NCBI RefSeq assembly: GCF_900747795.2
Contig: NC_041406.2
Coordinates: 83,685,733-83,749,732, forward strand
Direction: 5' to 3'
DNA length: 64,000 bases
From: Erpetoichthys calabaricus
Lineage: Eukaryota; Chordata; Cladistia; Polypteriformes; Polypteridae
Under the pieces are notes generated by a model, which saw only the letters and a list, made by a program, of their open reading frames with translations, was not told the DNA's origin and did not search any database. A program made the position numbers and the translations under genes. How positions within the stretch are numbered: position 1 is the stretch's first letter; every line of letters starts with the position of its first letter. Positions 1 through 13,300 of the stretch are shown here, piece after piece.

Positions 1-1429
1 ACATACTGTACATAAACAGCATGCATACATTACGCAAATATAATGCATTTAAATACTATGTCATAATACATATGGCTAGGGTATACCATTCAGTGTATTA
101 CAGTTTATATACAGCAGTGCTAATCCATTTTACTAAGCACTTGTTGTGAAAGTTAACAGTAAATGCCTGTGGGGCACAAAAAAAGTGGAGCAAATGTCGT
201 GCTTTGGCAGTTATAAATGTCTACTGGAACACTGTGGCCTAAATACAGTATGCATAATTCTACAAACAAATGCATTGGTTGGTTTATTTAAATTAACTTT
301 TTTATGAGTAGATCAATGCATTATTCGATTAGGTGAGAATTGGGAAAAAAAAAAAAAAACAAACCACACAAGGTTGAAAGAACAAATGGAAAAAATTCTG
401 TTTATCACACCCAACTGTTCATCAGTCACTGGTTTAGTAGACATAGGAAGGTGTTAAAAATCTTTAAGTCCAGACACCTGGGCAGAACGCTTACTAGGGC
501 TGTGCTAATCACTCAGCACCCCCCGTTCTACTTAATGGGCATACCAGGCTTGAGCACCACCTCTGTAGTGTTCTCAGATTTTCAGTCTTTTCCACTGAGG
601 CACCACCCCCCCCCCCCCCATTATAAACTCATCGGTATCTAATAGCACATACAGTGCCAAAAACAATAAAAATGTAGCTGGTAGATCTTAATTAGCTGAA
701 CTTCACCCAGAAAACTTGAAACAAGATATATTTAACTAAAATTCATGTTTTTCAGCTCTAACATAACAGGCCATCTACTATATTGTCATTACGACACCTG
801 AGATCCTCCGGTACTATTCTAAGGTCTTGACATTAAGCTCTTTGTCACTGCTCATTTACCTATTTATTTCTTGTTCTCTGGAATTCTCCACAGGTCACTG
901 ATGGTCTCCTTTCAAGAAGCCACTCGTTCACATTAAGATGCCACTATTGGGCTTTTGGATTACAGAAAGGTCTTTCAAGCCACATGCACTAAAGAAGCAT
1001 ACCTTCTACTCTAATAGGTAGGTGGGCTTCTGACATCTAAACTGCATCTGCAAGAGTTACACAGTGGGAAGCGCTCATTCTGTTTCATCCTTTATGTAAA
1101 GTAGAAATGGAAATTGGTCAATCCTGACATAATTAACATCACCTTACTGCGCAAAAGTCTACTCGTTTACTTTGTGATTGAGAACCCTGAATAGTCTGTC
1201 TGGCAAACTAAAGACACACTTGATAGAAAATTTGAGAAAATAACAGTTAATTGGCATACAACAGTGGAACAGTGGTGCTGCAGTATGTGCCCCTTCCTCA
1301 CAATTTCTGGACAGTCTATGGAGAGATGCAGTTTTATATTTTATTACAACTGGGCTGTATTGTCAGGTTGTCTTCTCAATTTCCTGTTTCTGTACCAATC
1401 ATGTGACTTTAGCGTCAACTAGAGGTATA
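1..1429. other. Intergenic DNA, nothing recognised
   Basis: This AT-rich stretch lies downstream of the nutf2l 3' end. It holds a run of C at about 604-619 and an A run near 345. I found no exon, RNA gene or transposon end in it. The short open frames here lack any family resemblance. Confidence 0.5.
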
Positions 1430-2732
1430 CACTGATGAGCCAAAACATTATGACCACCTGCCTAATATGCTATTCCTCCTCTCACTGCCACATAAAAACA
1501 GCTCAGACTCACTGAGGCATTGACTCTACAAAACCTGTGAAGATATCTTGTGGTACCTGGCACCAGGACTTTAGCAGCTGATCCTTTAACACCTATAAGG
1601 TGCAGCTGCTGCTGAAAGAGGACACTTCTGTCAGGAAATACCATTGCCATGAAAGGGTGCGCCTGATCTGCAGTGATGTTTACGTAGGAGGTATGCATTA
1701 AATTAATCTCCACATGAATTGTCAGAGGGCGGCACGGTGACGCAGTGGTAGCTCTGCTGCCTCGCAGTAAGGAGACCCGGGTTTGCTTCCCAGGTCCTCC
1801 CTGCGTGGAGTTTGCATGTTCTCCCCGTGTCTGCATGGGTTTCCTCTGGGCGCTCCGGTTTCCTCCCACAGTCCAAAGACATGCAGGTTAAGTCGATTGG
1901 AGATTCTAAATTGGCCCTAGTGTGTGCTTGGTGTCTGGGTGTTTGTGTGTGTGTCCTGCGGTGGGTTGGCACCCTGCCCAGGATTGGTTCCCTGCCCTGC
2001 GCCCTGTGTTGGCTGGGATTGGCTCCAGCAGACCCCCGTGACCGTGTTCGGATTCAGCATGTTGGAAAATGGATGGATGGATGGTTGAATTGTCAGATAT
2101 CAGGGTTTCCAAGCAGACCATTACATTCCTTCCATCTCTTTTCTTCCCACAGTAAACCATGATGCAGTCTCTTCTCACACACATACCCAGCCATCCACAT
2201 TAGGCAACAGATTCATTGGACCATACGGTCTTCTTCCATTCACCAGTTAACAGCTCTAACTGGCTGTTGGGTATGCAGTCACATGTGTGGCAAGGTCAGA
2301 TGCACGGTTTGCCGTTATATTAAAACTTGCTGTAAATCGTGCCACAGTAGCCATTCTCTTGGTTTCTACCAGAAGAGACAGCCTTCATTAACCCCTTGCA
2401 TCAATGATTCTTGGCAGCACAACAACTTGTTGGTGGATTGCGGTCCGTTCGCCAATCCTAAACCTTGAACCACTGTCGGTAGGTATAAATCACGGCTGAC
2501 AGTGAGCACCCCACAAGCCTTGCTGCTGGCCCAGTCTTCTTGCTGTAACAATTTGGCCCTTATCAAAGTCACTCAAGTCTTTACACCTGTCCCTATCTTC
2601 TGCATTCAACACATCAATTATGAGTACCTAATATCAAGTTAACATCTAACAGATCACAAGCACCGTTGTCATGAGGTAGTCAATGCCGTCAGCTTCGTAT
2701 GGGACTGGTGATAATGTTTAAGCTCATCAGTG
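1430..2732 (-). mobile_element. Decayed Tc1/mariner-like transposon
   Basis: The two ends are inverted repeats: CACTGATGAGCC at 1430 and GGCTTAAAC...-type sequence ending GCTCATCAGTG at 2732 (GATGAGC reads inward from both sides). Both ends are flanked by the TA dinucleotide expected for Tc1/mariner. The body resembles a widespread fish Tc1 family whose transposase reads on the minus strand, for example the segment at 1500-1720 and the 3' part at 2460-2640. The reading frame is destroyed by many changes. A SINE at 1727-2085 is inserted in it, so the transposon is the older of the two. Family identity rests on remembered sequence. Confidence 0.8.
1727..2085 (+). mobile_element. tRNA-derived SINE with ATGG tail, full length
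   Basis: The head carries Pol III promoter-like boxes: an A box around GACGCAGTGGTAG and a B box around GGTTTGCTTCCC. The body contains CCAAAGACATGCAGGTT and the 3' end is (ATGG)n. A perfect 12-bp target duplication, TGAATTGTCAGA, flanks it at 1715-1726 and 2086-2097, which proves a retrotransposition event into the Tc1 element. It is the best preserved copy of a family that recurs across the window. Confidence 0.9.
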
Positions 2733-4307
2733 TAAAGTTGTAGAATAATTGCTGTAACTGGATGGAGGACCTAATCAGGGTCTTCAAAATTCTCAAGACA
2801 TCTATAAAGTGGATCCAGCAGAATTCTTTCAGTTACGTTGTGTATCATACAGGAGGTATTCACATCCTAATCATTCAGTTGAATTGTCAGATGTCCCTCC
2901 TAAAGAGAAAATATATGTAGCATATCCTGAGTAGACAGGTATTTAATGAGAGCAGCAAGAACTTCCAGTTATCTGAAACTGAGGGAAGCCTTGCCAGTTC
3001 AGACAAGTGGAGGTTCCAGTCTTGGGTTGGATTCTCATTTGTCAACCATGGGTGATCTTCACCTAGTCAGGGTCAGTTAGTCTTCTTTATGCAAAATCCA
3101 ACAACTAATCATTATCAATACAATTGTTTTTCTCACGCTGCTTGGCTCATACAAAGGTAATCAGCTGTCAATCTTTTGTTTATAATCACAGTTTGGTGCG
3201 GTCTTTTGGAGTTTTTTTTCATGTCATTTTGCAATGCCATTTTGGGAAGAGTCCACCAGATTCAAAATTCAGTGTCCACACCATGTCACATGACACAAAA
3301 TTGCTACCAATGAACAGAAAGCCACATAGCACAGCAAACTCCACAGTGCAGAATTTGATACAAACATTTGGGTGAATTTTGTTCTTCACACATTTATATG
3401 GAAAAAAAGTTTAATATTGAACACGCAATCTGAAAAAAACTGGGAACATTAAAATCTACAGCTGTCACATTCATATTCAAAAATTCAAATATATTTAGAT
3501 GTGATCTTCATCTATTACTAAGCAAGGTGTCTGTCTTTAATAATAAAAACTTAACTGGAGATTTTTCACAGTACTGCAGATAATGACCTGTGTTCAAATC
3601 CTGTGTCCCATCCGGTCTTTGTGCAGCCAACCCATTCCCCCTGTGCCTGCCCGAGTTTTTATTTTACAACTCAAAGACATGAAGACTAGTTCGACCAGCC
3701 ATTCTAAGTCTGCTTGGTGTGAATGTGGCCTGTGATGACCCCTTTTAGTGTTGGTTCCCATTTTGCTCCTGCTCCCATAACCCTGAGGTAGGTTATACAG
3801 ATTTGTAAAGTTTTCGTATTTTTGCTCTCACGATAACACCCATTTCTAGAAATGGGGCCATATTGCGTTAAATCAAACATTAACAACATGTATGATTTAA
3901 GTTTTTTTTTTTTTTTAAAGCCATAACTGTCAGAAGTCCGTTATTCATCAAGTCTGAAATGTTATAGCACTCCCCAGAGTTACATTTGCCAGGGGGCTGC
4001 GACAGTTTTATAGACGATGCCTTATTATTGATTGTTAATTGTGTCTAATAGTACCCCCAAGTGTGTAATTAATCTAATAGTTGACTGACTGTGTATGTTG
4101 TCAGAAATGAATTACACCCAAACTGGAGGGGGCAAGCAGCATATTGTTGATTTTTTCCTGTATTAGTATTATTAATAATAATAAAATAGTGTAGAACGTC
4201 TTAGTGTAGGTTTAGTGCCGTGGTCAGTAATATCTACAGTAGTCTCTATTATCTTAAATTCAAGTCAGGCCAAGAGGTTTTTTATACAACACATTTAAGG
4301 TGATATA
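2733..4307. other. Intergenic DNA with one old SINE
   Basis: Apart from the SINE remnant at 3590-3795 I recognise nothing here. The segment at 2880-3120 is not AT-only but shows no coding similarity I can name. Confidence 0.4.
3590..3795 (+). repeat. Old tRNA-derived SINE remnant
   Basis: Scattered matches to the SINE family run in the right order: GTTCAAATCC (B box), CCCTGTGCCTGCC, CAAAGACATG, TCTAAGT and CCTGTGATGACCCC. It is far more diverged than the copies at 1727 or 18666, so it is an older insertion. Confidence 0.55.
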
Positions 4308-4905
4308 TACTCACTGACCAAATTATACAAAACCCCACACACCTGCTTATCCATGCAATTACCTAGCCAGCCAATCATATGGCAGCAGAGTAATACATAA
4401 AATCCTGCAGGTACTCGTCAGAAGCCTCAGTTAATATTCACATGAAACGATCTTTGTGGTTTTGATTGTGGCAGGATTGTTGGTGCTATACAGGCTGGTT
4501 TGAGTATTTCTTTAATTGACGATCTCCTGGGATTTTCACACACAACAGTCTCTCAGAATGGTGCAAAAAAAGATCCAGTGAGCAGCAGTTCTGCATGATA
4601 GAAACACCTTGTTGATTGGAAAGGTCAGAGGAGAATGGCCAGACTGGTTAAAGCTGACATAAAAGCTACAGTAACTCAGATAACCACTCTGTACAGCGGT
4701 GGTGAGCAGAAAATCATCTCAGCATACAGAATGAGTTGACCCTTGATGTGGATGGGCTACAACAGCTGAAGATCATGTTGGGTTCCAGTGATGTCAGCCA
4801 AGAACAGAAAGCTGAGTCTGCAGTGGGCACAGGCTCACTGGACAGCTGAAGACTGTACAAATGTATCCTTGTGTGACATAGGTGTGTCGAGAATTTTGAA
4901 AAAGT
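4308..4905 (+). mobile_element. 5' part of a Tc1-like transposon, truncated
   Basis: The left end reads TACTCACTGACCAAATTAT, like the TIR of a fish Tc1 family starting CACTCACTGGCC. Downstream, GGATTGTTGGTGCTATACAG and GGGATTTTCACACACAACAG match the helix-turn-helix region of that transposase, and AGGAGAATGGCCAGACTGG matches the linker. Similarity stops near 4900, before the DDE catalytic core would be complete, and no right TIR is seen. The frame has stops. It is a dead fragment. Confidence 0.7.
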
Positions 4906-5079
4906 ATAGGTAAACAATTGTTGGCAACTGTAAATAACAGTAATATCCGAGGAACAAGGAGTGAACAGTTTAACTAAAGAAACTAGACACTGGTAAAAGA
5001 TTTGACTATACTCTGTCTACTGGTAAAAGGTTAATGTTTAAAACAAAAAAAAAATTAGACATAAGTAAACATTAACTAC

Positions 5080-5900
5080 AGTCATATGGTCACAAAGGTT
5101 ATGAATATCCTCTTGTGGAATGTCAGTCAATGCCCATTCGATCTGGAGGTGCAACTGGTCATGGTTCATTGCCGGCAGGTAGGTCTAGTGCGTGCGTAGG
5201 TCAGATGACTTAATGATCATCCTCCAGATAGAACACGTTGAATTACAAAGGCAGAATATGGGCAGGCATTATCTTGCTGGAAGAACATCTCCCATTTCAT
5301 ACAGGGATGGGATCAGGACCAGCTGGATGATGTTCCCTCCACAAAAACCAGAAAAGTTTGAGCACTGATAAGCACTATAACTGTTGCAACCTGCGTCATG
5401 ATGACTGGTGTGGGCCCTTTGCATTTCAGGCATATAGTTGATGAATGAGGCTGTCCATGAGGTCACCTTCGTACTAAAACTGTCTGCCATTCCTACCTCC
5501 AATCAGCCTATTCAAAATACCACTGCAGGTGTGTATGGCAGTCATCCCAGAGGAACGTGTGACTGCAGTCCTACTGTTTGAACACAATTTCATGTGGCCC
5601 AACTGGAAAATTCTGGTGCTACAGTAGCTCTGATGCATGACACAGCCTTTCTTGTGTTGCACCACTCCAGACAGGCATTTGTAAGCTTGGTATGTCCACA
5701 ACCAAGTATCAGGCTGTGGGTGTTCTATTTATTGTCAACACAGATACATCAGACAGTTTCTGCAGTTTGACGGAAAGACTATCCTGCTTTGATAGGCTCT
5801 GCACATTTAGGTTTACTAGGCATGAAGAACACTTCACACATTATTATGCAGCACATGACAACACAAACATCAGCTTTTGTAATGCTGTTAGCGCCACCTA
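5080..5900 (-). mobile_element. Decayed Tc1-like transposase region
   Basis: On the minus strand the segment near 5250-5290 translates to FFQQDNACP-like sequence, the second catalytic aspartate block of Tc1 transposases. The segment near 5090-5150 gives LQIEWALTDIPQEDI, the usual C-terminal region. The order is correct for a minus-strand transposase, but there is no continuous frame. Ends are not clear. Confidence 0.6.
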
Positions 5901-6189
5901 CTGAAGGCAGAGATGGGACCTTTGCTATACTCTATACAGCCACAGGATCGGTCACCGACGCTGGGACTTTCATCACAACACCACCTTCCATCTCTAGTAT
6001 ATTGTATTACAGTATTTTACACTATTGCTCCTCACCGTTTTGTGATCCACAAATGTATAGTATACTGTGTTATGTTGGGTTGTGTTTTTTGGGGGCACAA
6101 TGCAGGTAGAAAAATCAAACTGATTCATACAATGTCACATGGTGGTATTTTTACTTCTGAGATTAAAAATAATAAAAATAAATTTAAAA

Positions 6190-6262
6190 AACTGGCATAA
6201 GTCTGAAGCAACACAATCTGAAAAAAGTGAGGGAGTCTGAATACTTTCGGAATGCACTGTAC
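6190..6262. repeat. Tc1-like terminal repeat fragment
   Basis: CTGAATACTTTCGGAATGCA followed by CTGTA is close to the terminal repeat of the Tc1 element at 20725-22342 (CAGTGCATCCGGAAAGTATT reads the other way). It looks like the right end of a related element whose body has decayed. Confidence 0.55.
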
Positions 6263-7234
6263 TTTAAAAAAAAAAAAAAAATAAAAATAAAAATAAAAAA
6301 AGCATGGTCCCTTCATAAAGGTAGTGGGAACCTTAAAAGTATATTTTTTTCCTCATGGTGCTAAAAATTTCACTTAAACACTTAAATCATGCACATCCTG
6401 TATAATATTTGAATACTTTCCAGTTGGACTGGTCATCTAATTGACTATTGCTTGCTTTAGGCACAGTAATCTAAGAAACACTTTCTTCACAACAATACAA
6501 GATATATGCAACAGCCCAATCAACACCCAAATTCCTAAAGCACTACTTAAATATTACAGAAATGTTCAATGATTTAACACTAGTATGCAGTTGTGTTACT
6601 CAGCTATTTAAGAGGTTAATGGATCAAAAAACAAAAAGTGTCTTTAATGCCATGCCTTGCCTTTGCCCTGCAACTAGTAGTTTTAAAACGTCAACAGGAG
6701 TAAATTAAACGAACATGATGAACTAATCTTTCAGTCAGAATGCAACTCACTGCCAATTCCATGATACTGTGCTTAGAAAAGTGACAAGCACTGAACTATT
6801 TTAAAACAGCATCCAACTAGAGCAGTTACAATCAGCCAAAGCAGGGCGCCACCTAAAAAGCTTTATAATTGTTTATATGCGGTGCACACACACACACACA
6901 TACACACAGAGAAACTGATGACATACAAATATAAAAAGGAGAACTAACTTTGGAAAAGACCGAAACTGCCCTATTCCTTTTATTACTTGTGCTCCTTTTT
7001 GGGCCAAATACAAGATAGGAAAATGGTAATCACAAAGAATCTTCAAGGCACTAACTACAAATGAAACACTCTTTCATAAGATGATTTTTTAAACAAAATT
7101 TATGCTTTTAATAAATTTTGTAACAAAAATATTCTTCTAAATGAGCATGCACTATATGTAATAAGACTTAAAGACTAACAGGACACAAAAATGTTTTAAT
7201 ACTTATTTCTACATAGCATCTTTACATAAAACAT

Positions 7235-7348
7235 TTACCCAAAATTATGAAGAGACAATCTGAACATATCATTAGTGCAAATCCATTTGCTGTTAACATT
7301 CTTTAGATGAAACAGCTGATGAAAACCCATGACAGGATCATTATCCAC
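7235..7348 (-). CDS. nutf2l: nutf2l last coding exon and stop
   Basis: The acceptor TTTATTTTTAG precedes GTGGATAATGATCC. The exon encodes residues 92-128, with the Ran-contact aspartates at the start, and ends LHNFG then TAA at 7235-7237. Candidate poly(A) signals on the minus strand are ATTAAA at 7195-7200 and AATAAA at 6979-6984; the sequence alone does not choose between them. Confidence 0.93.
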   Translation of the reverse strand: MDNDPVMGFHQLFHLKNVNSKWICTNDMFRLSLHNFG

Positions 7349-10300
7349 CTAAAAATAAAAAGCAAAATAAAGTGAGCGTTACTCATAATGTAGGTTAAGA
7401 CACTTTCTTGTAGCTACATGTGAAAATGTAGGGAAAAAATAAGCATAGGTACAGAAGACCTGACAAATCAAAGTGATGGACTTCGCATGAATAAGAAACA
7501 GTAGTTCTGTAAAAATAAAACATATGCAGCATTTTCATTGACACTTTCATTAATATGATGTAATTGTTTCAAGAATTAATCACAGAAATTAAACAAGAAT
7601 TACACTCACAGATTTTGTAAAATATCTTGATGGTAAGCTTCAAAATATCATTTACATTGTACATATTTGCTGTTTTAATACTGCAGAAAACTGTAATGTG
7701 CACAAGTAACATTTAAAATAAAAAGTAGGTTTACAGTTGTGAGCACACAAAACAGTTTATTGTTGTATTATTATTTACTTATTAATTATTGTATTATATG
7801 CCTTCTTAGTCATCATCTTATTATCACTGTACCATTTGACATTGTTTGAGTTAATAAAATTAATAAAGCTACTGTAACAACAACAGCCTGCATTTCTTTT
7901 TCCATACAAACTGTAAACCTACTTTTGCCCAGCCCTGTATAATTAAATGCAAGCCAATATTAAAACATACACAAAAAAACACACAACTCCTGAAACAGGT
8001 AGCTCTGTATAGCAAGTAAGGTTGGGAGAGCTACCTTGATTTTTTTAGGTACTGACATCATAATAAAGAGAAAATCTTTAAGCTGGTGCTGGGCGGTATA
8101 CCGGTTCATACCGAAAACCGTTTTTTTTTTTATTTTATGATATGGATTTTTCTTATACCGCAACACCGGTTTAAATTGCCTAAACGACGTTTGGAACTTG
8201 GCGCAGCGGGAAACTGTTCAAGTGGGGACCTTTTTCACTGCTACACCGCTAAACACAGATTTGTTGCACTAGGGCTCTTTTTCACTGCTACACCACCAAA
8301 TAGTGGGCGGTAGCATAGGAATGCTGCGTGGTGAAAATGGACAGAGAGCCTGGAGATACTTTAGTTTTAAAAGGTCAGATGTGTAAATACTGTTTCTATA
8401 CTACTGGCTAATACTGCAAGCCAAGTTGTACTTGTTTCATTTGTTTTCAATACAGTGTAATGTACCTGGGTACTGTGTAATAGTGTGACGACATGTTTTC
8501 AAACCCCGTCATAAGTTATATAGCACATTAAATGATTTGTGTTAAGTGATTCTTAAACTGACTTCGTCTTGCACTAACAGGAGGCGCCTGCAGCGATCGC
8601 CGCACAGAATACATTCACTTCACGATCTTCCTTCTCTCTGAACATTTAGAATGCTAAAATAAATACTTAATATAATTTTCATGGTGAAATGCATTAAAGC
8701 ATACATTAATCATATGGGGGCACGGCGGCGTGCCTGCCTTGCATTTGCATGTTTTTCTGGTGGGTTTACTCGGCGCTTCAGTTTCCTTTCAAAGTCATTT
8801 AGGATGTGGGGTTTTGTTGTGCTATATTGACCCTGCTAGTGTATGTTTTGCTTGTATTTATCCTTCGATGTGCTGGCGACTCGTTCAGAGATGGGCGCAA
8901 CTCTGAATGGATGGCATAATTAAACATGCATAACGAAGATATTTTTAAAGTTCTGAACACTCCGTGGGCTAAGTTTATAACTAGTTTTAATTTCACAAAG
9001 ACGTTTATCGTGTGGTGATTGGTTATGTGGAGAAAGAAAAAGGACGGATAGGAACTGGGGTTTTAGTACGTCAGATAGAGACAGCACGCGTGCAATAAAG
9101 AAAGCCCGCTCAGAAGAACATGCATTGAATTCTGTGTTCGTGTCTCCGACCACCAGATCACAAACCCAACATTTACACAATATTTAAGTTAAACCTGTGC
9201 GATACCCATTCATACATCCAGTTTTTTGGAGCCTCGTCACACCTGCCATAAAGGTCTCTACACTGAACGTACACCTGGGGACCCCTTACTGCCAGGGAGC
9301 AGCACTACCGCCTCACTGCCATGCTTGTTTAATACCTGCTTTAATGCATTTCATCATGAAAATGATATCAAGTATTTATCTTAGCATTCTAAATTTTGAG
9401 AGAGCAGGAATACCATGAAATGAATGGATTCTGTGCGGTGATTGCTGCCTCCTCTTAGTGCATAGGAAGTCAGTTTAAGAAGCATAGTGATTAACAACTG
9501 GGTCGGGGAACACAACACAAAGCATTTAATGTGCTGCATTAACTTATGACGGGGTTTGAGAAAATCAAGTAAATTAAACATTGATTTTAGGATGAAGTTT
9601 AGTTTATGACATTCTACTTTAATTATCCCTATAACGCCGAGCGCGACGTTTTAGTAACATTTAATTAAAACGTATCTGGTACAGAAATTCTAAAGCTTTT
9701 GGAGCCGACGACGATGTCAACGAAATCGGCGCACTTTGCTATTACAAATGCATACCGCTAGTCAGGCATTTTAGCGGCCAAATGCTTGAATAGTGGCACA
9801 TGTTTCGACCGATTGTGCGTGTGTGGTTAGGTGCTCGTTGGCGTTCAGTGCATTTCACGATAATTTTCAATCTAGTGAAGTTTTAGTGTTGATATTTTTT
9901 GTATATGTTCATAAAACTGTAGTTTTTATGTCAAAGGTGTAATACTCATAAAAAACATTATATTTATTATATATTTCCGCTTTTTCAAAACGTAACGAAT
10001 TCGTTACGTTCGTCTTTTGATTCGACGGTGACAAAAATTACCACAGCATGGATTGTGGTTTGTTTTATGGAAAACGGCGAATTTATGACCTAGATGGAAG
10101 CGGTACAGACTCAGACAAGGAACCAGATGGTAATACGGATGACACTGGTAAATAAAATGTGTATTATATTTAAAAATTTTCATTTTACAATATACAATTT
10201 GGGCAGCACGGTGGCACAGTGGGTAGCGCTGCTGCCTTGCAGTTGGGAGACCTGGGGACCTGGGTTTGCTTCTCAGGTCCTCCCTGCGTGGAGTTTGCAT

Positions 10301-13300
10301 GTTCTCCTCATGTCTGCTTGGGTTTCCTCCCACAGTCCAAAGACATGCAGGTTAGATGCATTGGCAATTCTAAATTGTCCCTAGTGTGTGCCCTGCGGTG
10401 GGCTGGCACCCTGCCCGGGGTTTGTTTCCTGCCTTGTGCCCTGTGTTGACTGGGATTGGCTCCAGCAGACCCCCGTGATCCTGTGTTCAGATTCAGCGGG
10501 TTGAAAAATGGATGGATGGATATAAAATTTTAATTATATTGCTATTCAAACTATTTTGATAACTATTTATTTTTTCCCATGATAGGAAGTGAATATGCGC
10601 CCGATTATTTTGATTTGGATGAATTAGAAGACCTCGTAGTTAGTAATGATAATACTAGTGAAGATGAGTTAGAAACTTCAGTTGTTGAAGTTGAAGAATC
10701 AATTCCAATAACTACAAGTTCAAAGCCATCTACATCAAGAAATTTCCAATCAAAAAGAATTCCTCTTTGGCGGCACATTTCTGGAGACGGTACAGCTAGA
10801 CCTATGCCTGAATGGTTAGGACAAATAGATTCTTCTGGGGTAATAAAACGTCCTGTTGAATATTTTAGACATTTTTTCTCGAAGGATATCATTACTCATA
10901 TTGTCGACCAATCAAATCTTTATGCAATCCAGCAAAATCCTAATAAACCTCTTGCACTGAGTAGGCAGGAACTTGAGCAATTTTTGGGTACACTGCTTGC
11001 TATGTCTATGGTGAAGCTCTCAAATTCACGTTTATATTGGAAGAGCAAACTAAACTGTCCTATTGTATCGGAAGTGATAAGTAGAGATAGATGGGAAGAA
11101 ATAAAGTCCAAGATTCACTTCAATGATAATTCACAAATTCCCTTACCTAATGAGAAAACAGATAAATTATTCAAGATCCGGCCTTTGATAGACCATTTAC
11201 AAAAAAAGTTTCGGGAAATACCAATGCCCCAAATGCTATGCGTGGATGAACAGATAGTTCCATTCAAAGGTATATCAAGCATGAAACAATATATACCCAG
11301 CAAACCACACAAGTGGGGATACAAATTGTTTGTTCTTTGCGATGACAAAGGCATCATGTATGATTTTTTCATATATTCAGAGAAAATTGAACCGGTATTA
11401 GGAGAACCCGACTTGGGAGCTAGTTCAAATGTAGTACTGAAATTGGCCCAATCAATTCCTGTTGGATTGAACCATTTATTATATTTTGATAACTGGTTTA
11501 CGTCACTTCCTTTGATGACAACTTTAGCAAAGAAAAAAATATTTAGCTTGGGAACTGTTAGAATCAATCGTTTGCCTGGCATCAAACTAATCAAGGACAA
11601 AGATTTGATGAAAAGAGGCAAAGGGTCCCATCAAGAAGTGACTGCTCTAGTTGAAGATACTGAAGTACGTGTAGTGAAATGGGCAGATAATAGAGTTGTA
11701 AACCTTATGTCAACTTTTGCCTCGGCAGAACCAAAGGCCAACTGTAAGCGATATGACAAAAAGACAAAACAAACCATCACAATCGATTGCCCCGCTATTG
11801 TGAAAACCTACAATCAGTTTATGGGAGGTGTTGATTTGATGGACTCGCTAATTGCACTGTACAGAATTCACATCAGATCGAAAAAATATTATCACAAATT
11901 ATTTTTTCATTTTATAGATGTGACTGTTGTGAACTCTTGGCTACTTTATCGTAGAGACTGTGAGAGCCTTCAGTTACCAAAAAAAAAAGATCCAAAGTCT
12001 GCAAGAGTTCAAAATGAGCATCACCGAAGCTCTTCTTCTTGAAGAAAAAAGTAATAGACCAACAAAAAGAGGCAGACCTTCAACTAGTTCTACTGATGTT
12101 GAGTTTGCTAACAAAAAGAGAAGAGGTCCTGCCACCAAAAGTATCCCTGGAAGTGATATCCGTTTGGATGGTCTTCACCATTACCCTGAGGTCACAAACA
12201 GAGGAAGATGCAAAAATGTAAATTGCAAGAGTGCACCAGTATTTTTCTGCAGCAAATGCAAAGTTCATCTTTGTATCACAAAAGAAAAAAATTGTTTTGT
12301 TCAATTTCACACTAACTAAAATTATAAACAAATACATTTTGTATTATACTTTATAAATAAAATAAGCTTTCAGTTTGTTTTTTTTATTTAATAATAAAAT
12401 AAGATGAAAAACAATATAGAAATGAAGGTGCATTTTTTATTCTTGTATTATAGATCCATGGACGAATGTGACAATTTGGTTACATTTAAAAAACATTGCA
12501 AATTTTATATTTTTTTAATATATTTTGGTTGTTTTATATATTGATAACTATGAAAGTAAAGAATAAAAACAAAAAAATTTTTTTTTCCTGAAATTAAAAA
12601 TTCAGGCGTTATAGGGTTATGAAGTAAACTATGAAAATAAAGTGGAAATGTTGACTTTAATCTTGACATAAGCGTCAAAATTAAAGTGGAAATGTCGAGA
12701 ATAAAGTCAGCATGTCGACTTTATTCTTGACATATACCGGTAGTTTGTTTTTTTTCTTCCCTCTTTACTGTATTTTTTTTTTCTTCACCGTGGCCCTAAT
12801 GCACTTCTGTAGGGCTATACCACAAATAGCATTATACAGTAAATGCAAGTTGCAGTTATTTTATTTATGTATATAACTTAGCTTGAAGCAAGGCCCATAT
12901 TAATGCAGTTTGCCTAAATGATGGTACAATTGGTAAGGATGTCATCACAAAGTTGTACTTGTTTTATTTTATTTTAATTTGGTGAATGCTGTGTAATGCA
13001 CCTGGGCTTGAAGTCTTGAAGTAATAGTGCAGCTATCAGTAATAATACTATTATTTATTTTATTGTTATTATTTATTAGTTTAAATATTATGCAGTTTAT
13101 TGATGGTAAAGTTGTTTAAAAAGTCACTTTAATGTGTCAGTGGACAGAGATTGTTAACATTAACAGAAAGTGTAGTTGGTTCACAAAAAATATTTACTAT
13201 TTATTACTTTTCTAAGACATGTTCAGTGCAATACAAGTTTTGACAAGCACCTCTGGATATTTTACTAAGTCTAAATGCCTCTTTGGATGGTTGAAAATAT

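Larger units (their letters stand above)
9627..12616 (+). mobile_element. piggyBac-family DNA transposon
   Basis: Perfect terminal inverted repeats CCCTATAACGCC start at 9627 and end at 12616 (GGCGTTATAGGG). They are flanked on both sides by TTAT (9623-9626 and 12617-12620) rather than the canonical TTAA. The element is 2990 bp and carries a long piggyBac transposase gene. It sits inside the hAT element at 8084-13671. Long intact frames mean it is fairly young. Confidence 0.93.

Noticed and set aside
340-642. 100-codon frame with Lys-rich start and Pro run
   Set aside because: It is built on an A run and a C run, with no family resemblance or splice support.
1812-2162. 116-codon frame; similar ones at 10219, 18648, 31983 and 48091
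   Set aside because: All are the same SINE body read through (HVLPVSAWVSS... type). They recur with every SINE copy and are not genes.
11115-11621. 168-codon minus-strand frame
   Set aside because: Antisense shadow of the piggyBac transposase.
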